The position numbers and the translations under genes are program-made. This document shows positions 42,341-51,317 of a DNA stretch of 64,000 nt, in pieces. The notes under the pieces were generated by a model. That model worked only from the letters and a program-made list of their open reading frames with translations. It did not search any database and was not told the origin of the DNA. This stretch comes from Paenibacillus macerans (GTDB lineage: Bacteria > Bacillota > Bacilli > Paenibacillales > Paenibacillaceae). Each line of letters begins with the position of its first letter. The first letter of the stretch is position 1. The stretch lies in the NCBI RefSeq assembly GCF_900454495.1, contig NZ_UGSI01000001.1, positions 2,046,001 to 2,110,000 on the forward strand, read 5' to 3'.

Positions 42341-43570
42341 CTATGCATTTGGGGTAATCGATGCTTCGATCGCTGCCGGCTTCAGCCGTAACGCGGCATC
42401 CGTCGGAAGAAACGCGGCGAGCAGACCGATCAGCGGCAGGTAGGCGCAAATTTGAATGACGAACGTAATGCTCGTATGGTCGGCCAAAGCGCCGAGCACG
42501 ACCGATCCCAAGCCGCCGAGGCCAAAAGCGAGGCCGAAAAACAGCCCCGAAACGGTGCCCACTTTCCCCGGCAGCAGCTCCTGCGCGTAAACGATAATCA
42601 CGGAAAAGCCCGACAGCAAAATAAATCCGATAAAAAAGCATAACACCGCGGACCAGAACGGATTGGCGAAAGGAAGCAGCATCGAAAAAGGCGCCGTGCC
42701 CAAAATCGAGAACCAGATCATGTTGCGCCGGCCGAACCGGTCCGCCAGCGGCCCTCCGGCAAAGGTCCCCAGCGCTCCGGCGATCAGCAGCACAAACAGC
42801 AAAACTTGCGCTTGCCCCGTGGTTAGCCCGTGTTTTTCAATGAGGTAAAACGCATAAAAACCGGTCATGCTGGCCATGTATACGAATTTTGAAAACAGCA
42901 GCATAATCAGAATTCCGATGGCGTAAGCCACTTTCGCTGCGGGCAGCCGGTTTTCCCTTGGAAGCGTCTCTTTTTTCTTTACGGCTTGCCTCTGAAGATA
43001 CCCCCGATACCAACGGGCAACGTAAATTTGCACGATAATCGCGGCCAGCGCGGCCAACGTAAACCATATGATCCCAAACTGCCCGAGCGGGACGAAAATC
43101 AAGGCCGTAAACACCGGAGCCAAGGCCTGACCGACGTTTCCCCCGGTTTGAAAGATGGATTGGGCCAACCCTTTGCGGGGTCCGGCCGCCAGATGAGCGA
43201 CCCGGGAAGCTTCCGGATGAAGCACCGAAGAACCGACTCCAATAAGCACAACCGACAAAATGACCTGCCAAAAATCGGAGGCGAAGGCCAAAACAACCAT
43301 CCCGAGCAAAGAAAACACGACGCCGGCGGGCAGCAAAAAAGGTTTCGGTTTCGCATCCGTGTATAACCCGATCAGCGGTTGAAACATGGAAGCCGTGATG
43401 TTCAAGGTAAAGGCGATCCAACCGATTTGCGTATAACTCAACTGCAGCGATTGTTGCAGAACCGGAAATATCGCGGGAATAACGGATTGAATCGAGTCGT
43501 TCAGCAGATGGACCAGGCTGACCGAAAATAATATGGAGTATACGGTGGCTTGCCATGTTAAAGATTTCAT
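42341..43570 (-). CDS. MFS efflux transporter, fosmidomycin-resistance (Fsr) type
   Basis: A 409-residue protein with 12 predicted membrane segments. The start FSVSLVHLLNDSIQSVIPAIFPVLQ and VGSSVLHPEASRVAHLAAG are typical of the Fsr group. The MFS loop motif is present as LADRFGRRNM. It probably exports a small toxic compound. A FadR/GntR-type regulator lies immediately upstream, with a matching inverted repeat between them. CGGAGGAG precedes the ATG. Confidence 0.85.
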   Translation of the reverse strand: MKSLTWQATVYSILFSVSLVHLLNDSIQSVIPAIFPVLQQSLQLSYTQIGWIAFTLNITASMFQPLIGLYTDAKPKPFLLPAGVVFSLLGMVVLAFASDFWQVILSVVLIGVGSSVLHPEASRVAHLAAGPRKGLAQSIFQTGGNVGQALAPVFTALIFVPLGQFGIIWFTLAALAAIIVQIYVARWYRGYLQRQAVKKKETLPRENRLPAAKVAYAIGILIMLLFSKFVYMASMTGFYAFYLIEKHGLTTGQAQVLLFVLLIAGALGTFAGGPLADRFGRRNMIWFSILGTAPFSMLLPFANPFWSAVLCFFIGFILLSGFSVIIVYAQELLPGKVGTVSGLFFGLAFGLGGLGSVVLGALADHTSITFVIQICAYLPLIGLLAAFLPTDAALRLKPAAIEASITPNA

Positions 43571-43590
43571 TGTACTCCTCCGATCATTAA

Positions 43591-43607
43591 CATCTTATCA
43601 TCAGATG
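43591..43607. promoter_or_regulatory. candidate GntR-type operator
   Basis: CATCTTATCATCAGATG is an inverted repeat (CATCT-N7-AGATG) 21 bp before the MFS start. CATCTGATCATC at 44313-44324, at the start of the regulator gene, shares the left arm and part of the spacer. These could be operators for the neighbouring FadR/GntR protein. Confidence 0.45.
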
Positions 43608-43628
43608 TTTGAACACAAAAAAATTAGG

Positions 43629-44315
43629 TTACAGCTCGGCAATCGTGCCTTCCAGATTAAGGAGCGTCCACTTTACGGCAAGCTCCGGGTCCTGCTGCTT
43701 GATCGCCTCGTACAGCTGCTCGTGATAGTAAGAATGCGGATCATGCGAACCGTACTCCTTGTTTAATTTGCGCAAAGCGTCGGACAGCACCTCGGAAAAG
43801 GTGCGGAACAAATCGATAATCACGCCGTTTTTGCTAGCGAGCGCCACGGCCATGTGAAACTCGATATCGGATTTGGCGTAGAGCTCCCGGTCGTTTTGCT
43901 GCAGGGCCAAGCCGCGCTCGTCCAAATGTTTGCGCATATTTTGCAGATCCTCTTCGTCGCGGCGGAGAGCGGCCAACCGGGAAATCTCCAGCTCCAGCAT
44001 CTTCCTTGCCTCGTACACCTCCATGAGCTCCGCGCGATGCAGGCGCTGCACAAGGGGCTCCTGGATAACCGGACTGGCCTTGAGATAAGTCCCGAACCCT
44101 TGTTTCTTCTCCAGCAGTCCGGCGTGCACCAGGACGCGGATCGCTTCCCGGATCGTGGACCGCCCTACCCCGAACATCTCCATCAGCTCCGGCTCTGTCG
44201 GAATTTTATCTCCGGGCCGGATATCCCCCGTCGAAATTTTAAGCTGCAATTGATTGACGACATCATCCACAAGCTTGTGATGGCTTATCGTCTTAAACGA
44301 AAATTTATCATTCAT
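43629..44315 (-). CDS. FadR/GntR-family transcriptional regulator
   Basis: A 228-residue protein: winged helix (about 12-78, GDKIPTEPELMEMFGVGRSTIREAIRVL) and a helical FCD effector domain with the metal/acid pattern (KSDIEFHMAVALAS, HSYYHEQLYEAI). It is transcribed just ahead of the MFS and ABC genes. AGGAGATG precedes the ATG. The effector is unknown. Confidence 0.88.
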   Translation of the reverse strand: MNDKFSFKTISHHKLVDDVVNQLQLKISTGDIRPGDKIPTEPELMEMFGVGRSTIREAIRVLVHAGLLEKKQGFGTYLKASPVIQEPLVQRLHRAELMEVYEARKMLELEISRLAALRRDEEDLQNMRKHLDERGLALQQNDRELYAKSDIEFHMAVALASKNGVIIDLFRTFSEVLSDALRKLNKEYGSHDPHSYYHEQLYEAIKQQDPELAVKWTLLNLEGTIAEL

Positions 44316-44380
44316 CTGATCATCTCCTGTTTATGAAGTTTATCACATGGGTAAACATCGCACAACAAAAAATTCCAGAC

Positions 44381-44719
44381 TTATGGACGAAGCAATCCTT
44401 TGGCCGCTTCCGCCCAGAATTGTCCCGGCGTTTGTCCCGTCCATTTTTTAAAGGCGCTGTGAAACGCGCTTGGTTCCGAATAGTGAAGCAGGTAGGCGAT
44501 CCCGCTGATCGAGTATTCGTTTTGGTGCAAATGGGCCTCGGCCATCTCCATGGGTACGCCGGCGGACAAATCGTTGTAGGATGTGGCTCATGCGGACGAT
44601 GAGATGGTACCGGCATCGAAAGAAGCTGCCCGGCAAAAATGCTGAAAGTCCAATCCTTTGCGGGCCATCGCTTTCATGATCGGATACAGAATAGAAATCG
44701 CAAACCCCTCAGTTTCCAT
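44381..44719 (-). pseudogene. AraC-family regulator with a large internal deletion
   Basis: The first about 40 codons from the ATG at 44719 (GFAISILYPIMKAMARKGLDF) match the start of AraC regulators with an N-terminal Arabinose_bd domain. After a TGA near 44588 the same frame continues with the C-terminal DNA-binding end (MEMAEAHLHQNEYSISGIAY, then SAFHSAFKKWTGQTPGQF). About 200 middle codons are missing. GAGGGGCGG precedes the start. It lies divergent to the reductase at 44869 and may once have regulated it. Confidence 0.75.
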
Positions 44720-44868
44720 ACAACAGCCGCCCCTCTTTTTGCGTAAATCCTCAACAATTGTTCGTTTTTCATCATTCAACCGGCTCCCCGGCTGCTGTAT
44801 GCTGAAAATAAGTTCTTAATCAAGATAATATCACACATATCGCATCCCATCGTTAGGAGGTACCAACG

Positions 44869-45447
44869 TTGAATGTTCTTGTCATTACGGGGCATCCCGA
44901 CCCGCAAAGTTTTTGCTCCGCCTTGTCCCATGCCTACATGGAAGCCGCCGCCTCGGAAAAAGGCGCAAACGTCCGGGAACTTGATTTAAGCCGCATGTCA
45001 TTTGAGCCAAACTTAAAATACGGATACCGGAAAAGAATGGAGCTGGAAGAGGATCTGCTCAAAGCGCAGGAGTTGATTCGCTGGGCGGATCATCTCGTCT
45101 TCGTTTACCCGATCTGGTGGGGGACGATGCCGGCCGTGCTTAAGGGATTTTTCGATCGCGTGTTTTTGCCCGGCTTCGCTTATAAGTACCGCGACAATTC
45201 CCCGCTTTGGGATAAGCTGCTGAAGGGGAAAACCGCGCATTTGCTCGTCACTATGGACACCCCGCCCTGGTACAACCGGTGGATATACAGGCGGGCTGGG
45301 CATCGAGTGATGAAGCGCAATATTTTAGGCTTCTGCGGCATCAAAACGGTGCGCATTACGGAATTCAGTCCGGTGTCATCCTCGACGGAAGCCATGCGCG
45401 CCAAGTGGCTCGAGAAATCAAGGAAGCTTGGAGCATCGCTTGCTTGA
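44869..45447 (+). CDS. flavodoxin-fold NAD(P)H oxidoreductase
   Basis: AGGAGGT is 7 bp before a TTG start; 192 residues. The flavin phosphate loop is ITGHPDPQSFCSALSHAY, WADHLVFVYPIWWGTMPAVLKGFFDRVFLPGFAY is the hallmark of the MdaB/KefF/NQO1-like family, and a late MDTPPWYNRW follows. It reduces quinones or electrophiles using FMN. Monocistronic, divergent from the AraC pseudogene. Confidence 0.87.
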   Translation: MNVLVITGHPDPQSFCSALSHAYMEAAASEKGANVRELDLSRMSFEPNLKYGYRKRMELEEDLLKAQELIRWADHLVFVYPIWWGTMPAVLKGFFDRVFLPGFAYKYRDNSPLWDKLLKGKTAHLLVTMDTPPWYNRWIYRRAGHRVMKRNILGFCGIKTVRITEFSPVSSSTEAMRAKWLEKSRKLGASLA

Positions 45448-45558
45448 ACTCTTAACAGGGGCCGTTGATCCAAGCTTAGCCTCATGGAACAGAAATGAGT
45501 ATAATGGTGAAGAAGCCTATTATATTCATGGTGAGCTGTTCGATAGAGGAGTTATATT

Positions 45559-46560
45559 ATGATAAAAACGATTTCTGATATCTCCCGCATGGCGGGCGTG
45601 GCCAAAAGCACGGTTTCCCGTTATTTGAACGGCGGACCGGTCAGCGAGAAGACGCGGCGGAAAATTGAGCATATCATCAAAGAGCAAAATTATGTCCCCA
45701 ACACCTTTGCCCAAAGCCTGAAAGCAAAGAAAACCAATTTTATCGGCACGGTGGTTCCGCGCCTCGATTCCTTTGCCACTTCGCAAACCTTGATCGGGAT
45801 CGATGAAGCACTGCGGAGCAATCATTACCAAATGCTGATTTCGAATACGAGTCAGGACATGGACCGGGAAATTGAAGCGATCTATGATTTTGCCCGGCAA
45901 AAAATCTCGGGTATTATCCTGTTGGCCGCTCAAGTCACGGAAGCCCATTTAACGGCGATCAAGCAGATCGACATCCCCGTAATTCTGGTAGGGCAGAAAA
46001 ATGATCAAATTCACAGCCTGATTCACGATGACAAACAGGCCGGGCGGCTGATGGGGCGGCATGTCTTAAGCAAGGGCCACCGGAAGATCGTCTATTTGGG
46101 AGTTACCGAAAAAGATGAGGCTGTCGGCATACGCAGAAAGGAAGGCATTGAAGAAGCTTTGGCCGCCTGTCCGGACTGTGAGGCAAGCTACCTGGAGACG
46201 AGCTTTAAAATGTCCGACGCCGTGCTTACGGCCTCCCGGCTGCTCGAAGAGACGCGGCCTTCCATCATCGTGTGCGCCACCGACAATATCGCGCTTGGCG
46301 TAATTAAAGCGGCCCATTTAAAGGGGATTCGGATTCCCGAAGAATTGTCGGTTACCGGCTTTGGCGGATACGATATCACGGAAATCATCCACCCTGCCCT
46401 GACGACGGTGAAATACCACTATTATGAGGCGGGGAAAAAAGCGGCCGACAACATCATCCAGCTTGTGAATGAGAAACCGGTGGACAAGCTGACCTTGATG
46501 GACGTTGAGCTCATCGAGCGGGAGAGCGTTGACAATTTATTATCCAATCCGTTATTATAG
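45559..46560 (+). CDS. scrR: LacI-family repressor of sucrose utilisation
   Basis: A 333-residue protein: helix-turn-helix ISDISRMAGVAKSTVSRYLNGG, hinge FAQSLKAKKTNFIGT, then a periplasmic-binding-protein-like effector domain. The next genes are GH32 and a sucrose-type PTS, with three GGAACCGGTTCC-type operators between, so it is most likely ScrR. AGAGGAG precedes the ATG. Confidence 0.85.
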   Translation: MIKTISDISRMAGVAKSTVSRYLNGGPVSEKTRRKIEHIIKEQNYVPNTFAQSLKAKKTNFIGTVVPRLDSFATSQTLIGIDEALRSNHYQMLISNTSQDMDREIEAIYDFARQKISGIILLAAQVTEAHLTAIKQIDIPVILVGQKNDQIHSLIHDDKQAGRLMGRHVLSKGHRKIVYLGVTEKDEAVGIRRKEGIEEALAACPDCEASYLETSFKMSDAVLTASRLLEETRPSIIVCATDNIALGVIKAAHLKGIRIPEELSVTGFGGYDITEIIHPALTTVKYHYYEAGKKAADNIIQLVNEKPVDKLTLMDVELIERESVDNLLSNPLL

Positions 46561-46567
46561 TCTCACA

Positions 46568-46579
46568 GGAACCGGTTCC
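46568..46579. promoter_or_regulatory. LacI-type operator 1
   Basis: GGAACCGGTTCC, a perfect 12-bp palindrome, 8 bp after the repressor stop. Confidence 0.75.
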
Positions 46580-46619
46580 ATCTTGAAAAAGGTGGGCCGG
46601 ATAAATTTTGGCATCAACT

Positions 46620-46631
46620 GGAACCGGTTCC
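46620..46631. promoter_or_regulatory. LacI-type operator 2, over the promoter
   Basis: GGAACCGGTTCC again, 52 bp from operator 1. It lies between TTGGCA (46608-46613) and GATATA (46632-46637), a -35/-10 pair with 18-bp spacing, so binding would block transcription of the hydrolase gene. Confidence 0.75.
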
Positions 46632-46652
46632 GATATATTTTTTCATTGATCT

Positions 46653-46664
46653 GGAACCAGTTCC
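46653..46664. promoter_or_regulatory. LacI-type operator 3
   Basis: GGAACCAGTTCC, one base off the palindrome, 33 bp after operator 2 and 37 bp before the GH32 start. Confidence 0.7.
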
Positions 46665-46700
46665 GGACCGGTTGATCCCAAGTCAGAATGGAGTACAGCA

Positions 46701-48176
46701 ATGAAGATGACGAGAGAAGAAAAATACCGGCTGATTGCTCAGGCGAAACCCGGCGAATTGGCGGAACTCCGGCATAAAGTCAATCGCTGCGTCTGGCGGC
46801 AAAGCTACCACATCCAACCCCCGACAGGGTTGCTCAACGATCCGAACGGCTTTTCATACTATCAAGGCGAATATCACCTGTTCTATCAATGGTTCCCTCT
46901 CGGGACCGATCACGGGATGAAATATTGGTACCATACCAAGTCCGCCGATCTGGCCGCCTGGGACAGCGCGGGAATCGGCATTGAACCCGGGGGCCCTTAC
47001 GATTCGCACGGCGCCTATTCGGGCAGCGCCATTGAAAAGGACGGCCGGTTGTATTTGCTGTATACGGGAAATACGCGGGATGAAACGTGGAACAGGCATC
47101 CTTACCAATGTTTGGCCTGGATGAATGAAAGCGGTTTAATCTCCAAGCTTGAACAGCCGGTGATCTCCTCGGTTCCTCCCGGGTATACGGACCATTTCCG
47201 GGATCCGAAGGTTTGGAAATCGGGGGACGATTACTACTGCGTTTTCGGCGCCCAAAGAGAAGGCCGTACGGGAGCCGCGGTCTTGTACCGGTCCAAAGAT
47301 CTGCTCCATTGGGAGTTTAAAGGAGAGATCAAAACCCGGCTGCCTCGTTTCGGATACATGTGGGAATGCCCGGACTATTTTGAATTGGATGATTCGGGAG
47401 TTTTGCTGTTTTGCCCCCAAGGCCTGGAAGCCGCTGGGGACAGATTCAACAACATCTACCAGACGGGTTATGTGATCGGAAAACCGCTGGATCCGTTAAC
47501 CCTGGAATTCGATCACGGACCGTTTGAGGAGTTGGACCGGGGGTTTGATTTTTACGCGGCGCAGACGATGCAAGCTCCCGATGGGCGGCGCCTCCTGGTC
47601 GGCTGGATGGGGCTGCCGGACGTGGATTACCCGACGGACGCAAACGGCTGGTCAGGCTGCTTGACGCTTCCCCGCCAACTCACGCTGCGGGACGGGAAGC
47701 TGATCCAGCAGCCGGTGCCGGAGCTCGCCAAGCTTAGAAAAGCGATGCGCAGCGCCGAAGTTGCCCTAAACAACGAGACAAAACGCCTCGACGGTTTCGA
47801 AGGCATCTCCTACGAACTGATCTGTGAAGTTGCAATTGGCGATGCCGAAGCGGTTGGACTCGAGTTTCGCGCCGGCGGCCGGGAGAAGACGGTTCTGAAA
47901 TACGACGGAGCCGCGAATCAAATCATCCTCGACCGCTCCTTATCGGGCAAGGCCCTGGACGAGATCAACGGAAATATCCGCCGCTGCCGCTGCCGCATGG
48001 CCGCGGGCAAGCTCAAATTTCATCTTTTCGTGGACGCGTCCTCGGTTGAAATTTTTGTCAATGATGGTGAGGAAGTGTTTACAAGCCGCATCTTCCCGGA
48101 TCCCGGAAGTACGGAAATACGCTTGTTTTCTTACGATGGAAGCGCGGAATTCCGTGTCCTCAAATGGGATATATAA
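46701..48176 (+). CDS. scrB: sucrose-6-phosphate hydrolase (GH32)
   Basis: GGAG lies 7 bp before the ATG; 491 residues. GH32 five-bladed propeller signatures are GLLNDPNGFSYYQGEYHLFYQW (nucleophile Asp), HFRDPKVW and MWECPDYF (acid/base Glu), with a C-terminal beta-sandwich containing VDASSVEIFVNDGEEVFTSRIFP. It splits sucrose-6-phosphate made by the downstream PTS into glucose-6-phosphate and fructose. Confidence 0.93.
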   Translation: MKMTREEKYRLIAQAKPGELAELRHKVNRCVWRQSYHIQPPTGLLNDPNGFSYYQGEYHLFYQWFPLGTDHGMKYWYHTKSADLAAWDSAGIGIEPGGPYDSHGAYSGSAIEKDGRLYLLYTGNTRDETWNRHPYQCLAWMNESGLISKLEQPVISSVPPGYTDHFRDPKVWKSGDDYYCVFGAQREGRTGAAVLYRSKDLLHWEFKGEIKTRLPRFGYMWECPDYFELDDSGVLLFCPQGLEAAGDRFNNIYQTGYVIGKPLDPLTLEFDHGPFEELDRGFDFYAAQTMQAPDGRRLLVGWMGLPDVDYPTDANGWSGCLTLPRQLTLRDGKLIQQPVPELAKLRKAMRSAEVALNNETKRLDGFEGISYELICEVAIGDAEAVGLEFRAGGREKTVLKYDGAANQIILDRSLSGKALDEINGNIRRCRCRMAAGKLKFHLFVDASSVEIFVNDGEEVFTSRIFPDPGSTEIRLFSYDGSAEFRVLKWDI

Positions 48177-48200
48177 TTTTTGGAAAAGGGGACGAAAGCA

Positions 48201-50129
48201 ATGTCGGAAAATCAGCAGATTGCTAAAGAAGTGATCCAAGCGGTCGGCGGCAAGGAAAACATCGCCTCTATCGCCCATTGCGCGACACGTTTGCGGATCA
48301 TGGTGCTGGATAAGGACAAAATCAAGCAACAGCAAGTCGAAAATATCGATAAAGTCAAAGGCGCGTTCTTCAACTCCGGGCAATATCAAATTATTTTCGG
48401 GACAGGAACGGTCAATCGAATCTTTGAAGAAGTCGAAAAGCTTGGCATTGAGAGCACCTCGAAAGAGAATCTGAAAGCCCAGGGAAAAAAACAGGGCAGT
48501 CTATTCCAGCGCGCGATCCGCACCTTCGGCGACGTATTTGTTCCGATCATTCCCGTGCTGGTAGCAACCGGGCTGTTCATGGGCCTGCGCGGTTTGCTGA
48601 CCCAGGAGTTGATCCTTGCTTGGTTCGGGGCGGCTCCTGAGGATATATCGCCTAACTTCCTGTTATTTACGCAAGTGCTTACGGACACGGCCTTTGCCTT
48701 CCTCCCGGCCCTTGTGGCCTGGTCCGCGTTCAGAGTTTTCGGCGGGAGTCCGGTGCTGGGGATCGTGCTTGGCCTCATGCTGGTCAATCCGGCGCTTCCC
48801 AACGCCTACAGCGTGGCGGACGGTTCCGCCCACCCGCTGGTCATGTTCGGCTTTATTCCGATTGTAGGTTATCAGGGTTCCGTATTGCCGGCGTTTTTTG
48901 TCGGCTTGCTGGGAGCAAAGCTGGAGAAGTTTTTGCGCAGACGCATTCCGGAAGCGTTGGATTTGATTTTAACGCCGTTTATTACCTTGTTGATCATGAT
49001 TTCGCTGGGATTGTTCGTGATCGGACCGGTGTTCCATTCCCTGGAGTTGTGGGTGCTTCATGGAACGGTGAGCGTGCTTAACCTGCCGTTTGGCGCCGCC
49101 GGTCTCGTGATAGGCTTCCTGCACCAAATTATTGTCGTTTCGGGCGTTCATCATATTTTCAATTTCCTGGAAATTCAGCTTCTCGAACAGAGCGGCAGCA
49201 ATCCTTTTAACGCCATTATTACCACGGCGATGGCCGCCCAAGGAGCGGCGTGCCTGGCCGTAGGCTTGAAGACGAAAAACATGAAGCTCAAGGCGCTCGC
49301 CCTGCCGTCCTCGCTGTCGGCTTTCCTGGGGATTACCGAACCCGCCATTTTCGGCGTTAATTTAAGATATATGAAGCCGTTTATTATGGGGCTGATCGGC
49401 GGAGCGGTCGGCGGTTTCCTGGCCTCGTTCTTCCATTTGGCCGGAACGGGCATGTCGATTACGGTCATCCCGGGCACGCTTCTGTACCTGAACAGTCAGC
49501 TTCCGATGTACATTTTGTCCAACGTAGCGGCGATGGCCGTCGCCTTCGCATTAACGTGGCTCTTTGGTTACAAAAACGAAGCGGTCAAAGAAGAAGGCGG
49601 GTCCGCAGCTTCTCAAGCCGCGGCGGAAGCGCCGGCCGCCAAGCCGGCCCCAGCTATTGATAAGCTGGAGATCCCCTCCCCCATCACGGGCAAGGCCGTA
49701 TCCATCACGCAGGTCCCGGACCCGGCATTTGCGGAAAAGCATATGGGGGAAGGCATCGCCATCGAGCCGACGGAGGGCAAAGCGTTCGCTCCGTTTGACG
49801 GAACCGTGGCCCATGTGATGGATAAAAGCAAGCATTCGGTTATTCTTGAACATGAGAGCGGCGTGCAACTGTTGATCCATATCGGCATCAATACGGTAGG
49901 ATTAAAAGGAACCGGGTTTACGGCCCATGTGAACACGGGGGACAAAGTAACCAAAGGGCAGCTTCTCATCGAGTTTGACATGGATGTAATCAGAGAAGCG
50001 GAACTTCCCGTGGTTACCCCCGTGCTCATCCCTTCCGGGCTCGATTCCGTCGAACAGGTTATTCCTTCCGGGGAAAGAAACGTAACGGCGGTTCAGGATC
50101 ATGTAATGACGGTAAATTTGAAAAAATAA
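48201..50129 (+). CDS. scrA: sucrose PTS transporter, EIIBCA
   Basis: AAAAGGGGACG precedes the ATG at 48201; 642 residues. EIIB (1-85) has the phospho-cysteine in IASIAHCATRLRI. EIIC (about 100-450) has about ten membrane segments with GITEPAIFGVNLRYMKPF. A short Ala/Pro linker leads to an EIIA domain of glucose type (about 495-642) with the phospho-histidine region VQLLIHIGINTVGLKG. It imports sucrose while phosphorylating it. Directly downstream of scrB. Confidence 0.92.
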   Translation: MSENQQIAKEVIQAVGGKENIASIAHCATRLRIMVLDKDKIKQQQVENIDKVKGAFFNSGQYQIIFGTGTVNRIFEEVEKLGIESTSKENLKAQGKKQGSLFQRAIRTFGDVFVPIIPVLVATGLFMGLRGLLTQELILAWFGAAPEDISPNFLLFTQVLTDTAFAFLPALVAWSAFRVFGGSPVLGIVLGLMLVNPALPNAYSVADGSAHPLVMFGFIPIVGYQGSVLPAFFVGLLGAKLEKFLRRRIPEALDLILTPFITLLIMISLGLFVIGPVFHSLELWVLHGTVSVLNLPFGAAGLVIGFLHQIIVVSGVHHIFNFLEIQLLEQSGSNPFNAIITTAMAAQGAACLAVGLKTKNMKLKALALPSSLSAFLGITEPAIFGVNLRYMKPFIMGLIGGAVGGFLASFFHLAGTGMSITVIPGTLLYLNSQLPMYILSNVAAMAVAFALTWLFGYKNEAVKEEGGSAASQAAAEAPAAKPAPAIDKLEIPSPITGKAVSITQVPDPAFAEKHMGEGIAIEPTEGKAFAPFDGTVAHVMDKSKHSVILEHESGVQLLIHIGINTVGLKGTGFTAHVNTGDKVTKGQLLIEFDMDVIREAELPVVTPVLIPSGLDSVEQVIPSGERNVTAVQDHVMTVNLKK

Positions 50130-50144
50130 ATGTTATTCGTATTT

Positions 50145-50189
50145 CGGGGCGGCAAGCGGTTATAACTGCTTATCGCCCTTGTTATTTTC
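50145..50189 (+). terminator. terminator of the sucrose operon
   Basis: GGGCGGCAAGCGGT pairs with ACTGCTTATCGCCC around a TATA loop, followed by TTGTTATTTT. It overlaps the 3' end of the convergent GH105 gene. Confidence 0.75.
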
Positions 50190-51200
50190 AATCACGCCCG
50201 CAAGCAGCGCCAGCACCAGCCCTTGGCCCCAGCCTTGGGCCCATTTCTTGTCCACGCCGAGATAGCCTTCAATGTCCTTCATGACCGCGGTGCCGCCCGA
50301 AACGCCCTGCACCCGCCCGTTGGCGGCGATATTGGCCAAAATCCCGTCCAGCGCTCGCTGTACATATTTGCCATGCAGCGGATTGCCTTGCACCACCATC
50401 GCCGCCGCGATGCCCGCCGTCGCCGATACCTCGCCGTACGATTCCGGGTGGTCGAGCACGGTGCCCCAAAGGCCATCCTCACGCTGCAGCTTTTTGATGG
50501 CGGCGAGCTGATCGCGCAAGGAGCTTCCGATATGCATAAAAGGCGGATACAAATAAGCTTCCGACAGCACCTTTCCCACCCGGGACATCGTATAAGCGGC
50601 CCAAGCGTTGGCGCGCGCCCAGTAAATGCCGGACATGTGATCTTGGCTGATGTTGTTGTAGCCGTGGTACCAGAGTCCGGTGTCCTCGTCCTGCAGATAG
50701 TTGATATGCCAATAAAACTGGTGCAGCGCATCATCGATAAGCGCCTTCTCGCCCAGCTTCACGCCGGCGCACAGCATAAAATACGCCGCCATAAACAAGG
50801 TGTCCGCCCAGCACTGCTCGGGGAAATCGTTATTCGCCGAAACCGTATGCTGGAGCACCCTGTCCCCAAAGCGCAGCGCCTTGTTCTGCAGATAATCCGC
50901 CTTGCTCAAAATCAGTTCAAGATATTTCCGGTCCTCCGTTTGCTCATACAGCGTTAGCAGCATGTGGCCCATCGCGCACGTGTTTACCGTCCACACCGGA
51001 AGTCCGGCCTCGATGTACTCATCGCACCACTCGGCCATCCGCTCCAGATAGGCCTGCTCCCCGGTGGCTTCGAACGCCCGGCTGATCCCGTAATAAGCGA
51101 CGCCGCACGGCCAGTCCCAAGTCAAATCCATGCCGAAGGTGTATTCCGCCACGCGCCCGATGATTTGCATCAGCTCGGACGGGTCTGCATTCAATTTCAT
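50160..51200 (-). CDS. GH105/GH88-type unsaturated rhamnogalacturonyl hydrolase
   Basis: GGAGGATG precedes the ATG at 51200; 346 residues. The (alpha/alpha)6 barrel pattern includes WDWPCGVAYYGISRAFEATG, CWADTLFMAAYFMLCAG (catalytic Asp), YHGYNNISQDHMSGIYWARANAW and SATAGIAAAMVVQG. It removes the unsaturated galacturonic acid left by pectate or rhamnogalacturonan lyases. No signal peptide, so it acts on imported oligosaccharides. Last gene of the 57-50 kb locus. Confidence 0.85.
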   Translation of the reverse strand: MKLNADPSELMQIIGRVAEYTFGMDLTWDWPCGVAYYGISRAFEATGEQAYLERMAEWCDEYIEAGLPVWTVNTCAMGHMLLTLYEQTEDRKYLELILSKADYLQNKALRFGDRVLQHTVSANNDFPEQCWADTLFMAAYFMLCAGVKLGEKALIDDALHQFYWHINYLQDEDTGLWYHGYNNISQDHMSGIYWARANAWAAYTMSRVGKVLSEAYLYPPFMHIGSSLRDQLAAIKKLQREDGLWGTVLDHPESYGEVSATAGIAAAMVVQGNPLHGKYVQRALDGILANIAANGRVQGVSGGTAVMKDIEGYLGVDKKWAQGWGQGLVLALLAGVIENNKGDKQL

Positions 51201-51317
51201 CGTTCCATCCTCCATAACCGGAGCCCTGCAGGACCTTGCAAGGCTCCGAAATAAGTTTTAATGAATCGTACGCACAAATCTGAAAACGGTTGCAATCAAA
51301 TGCTAATGAGCCGGCTT

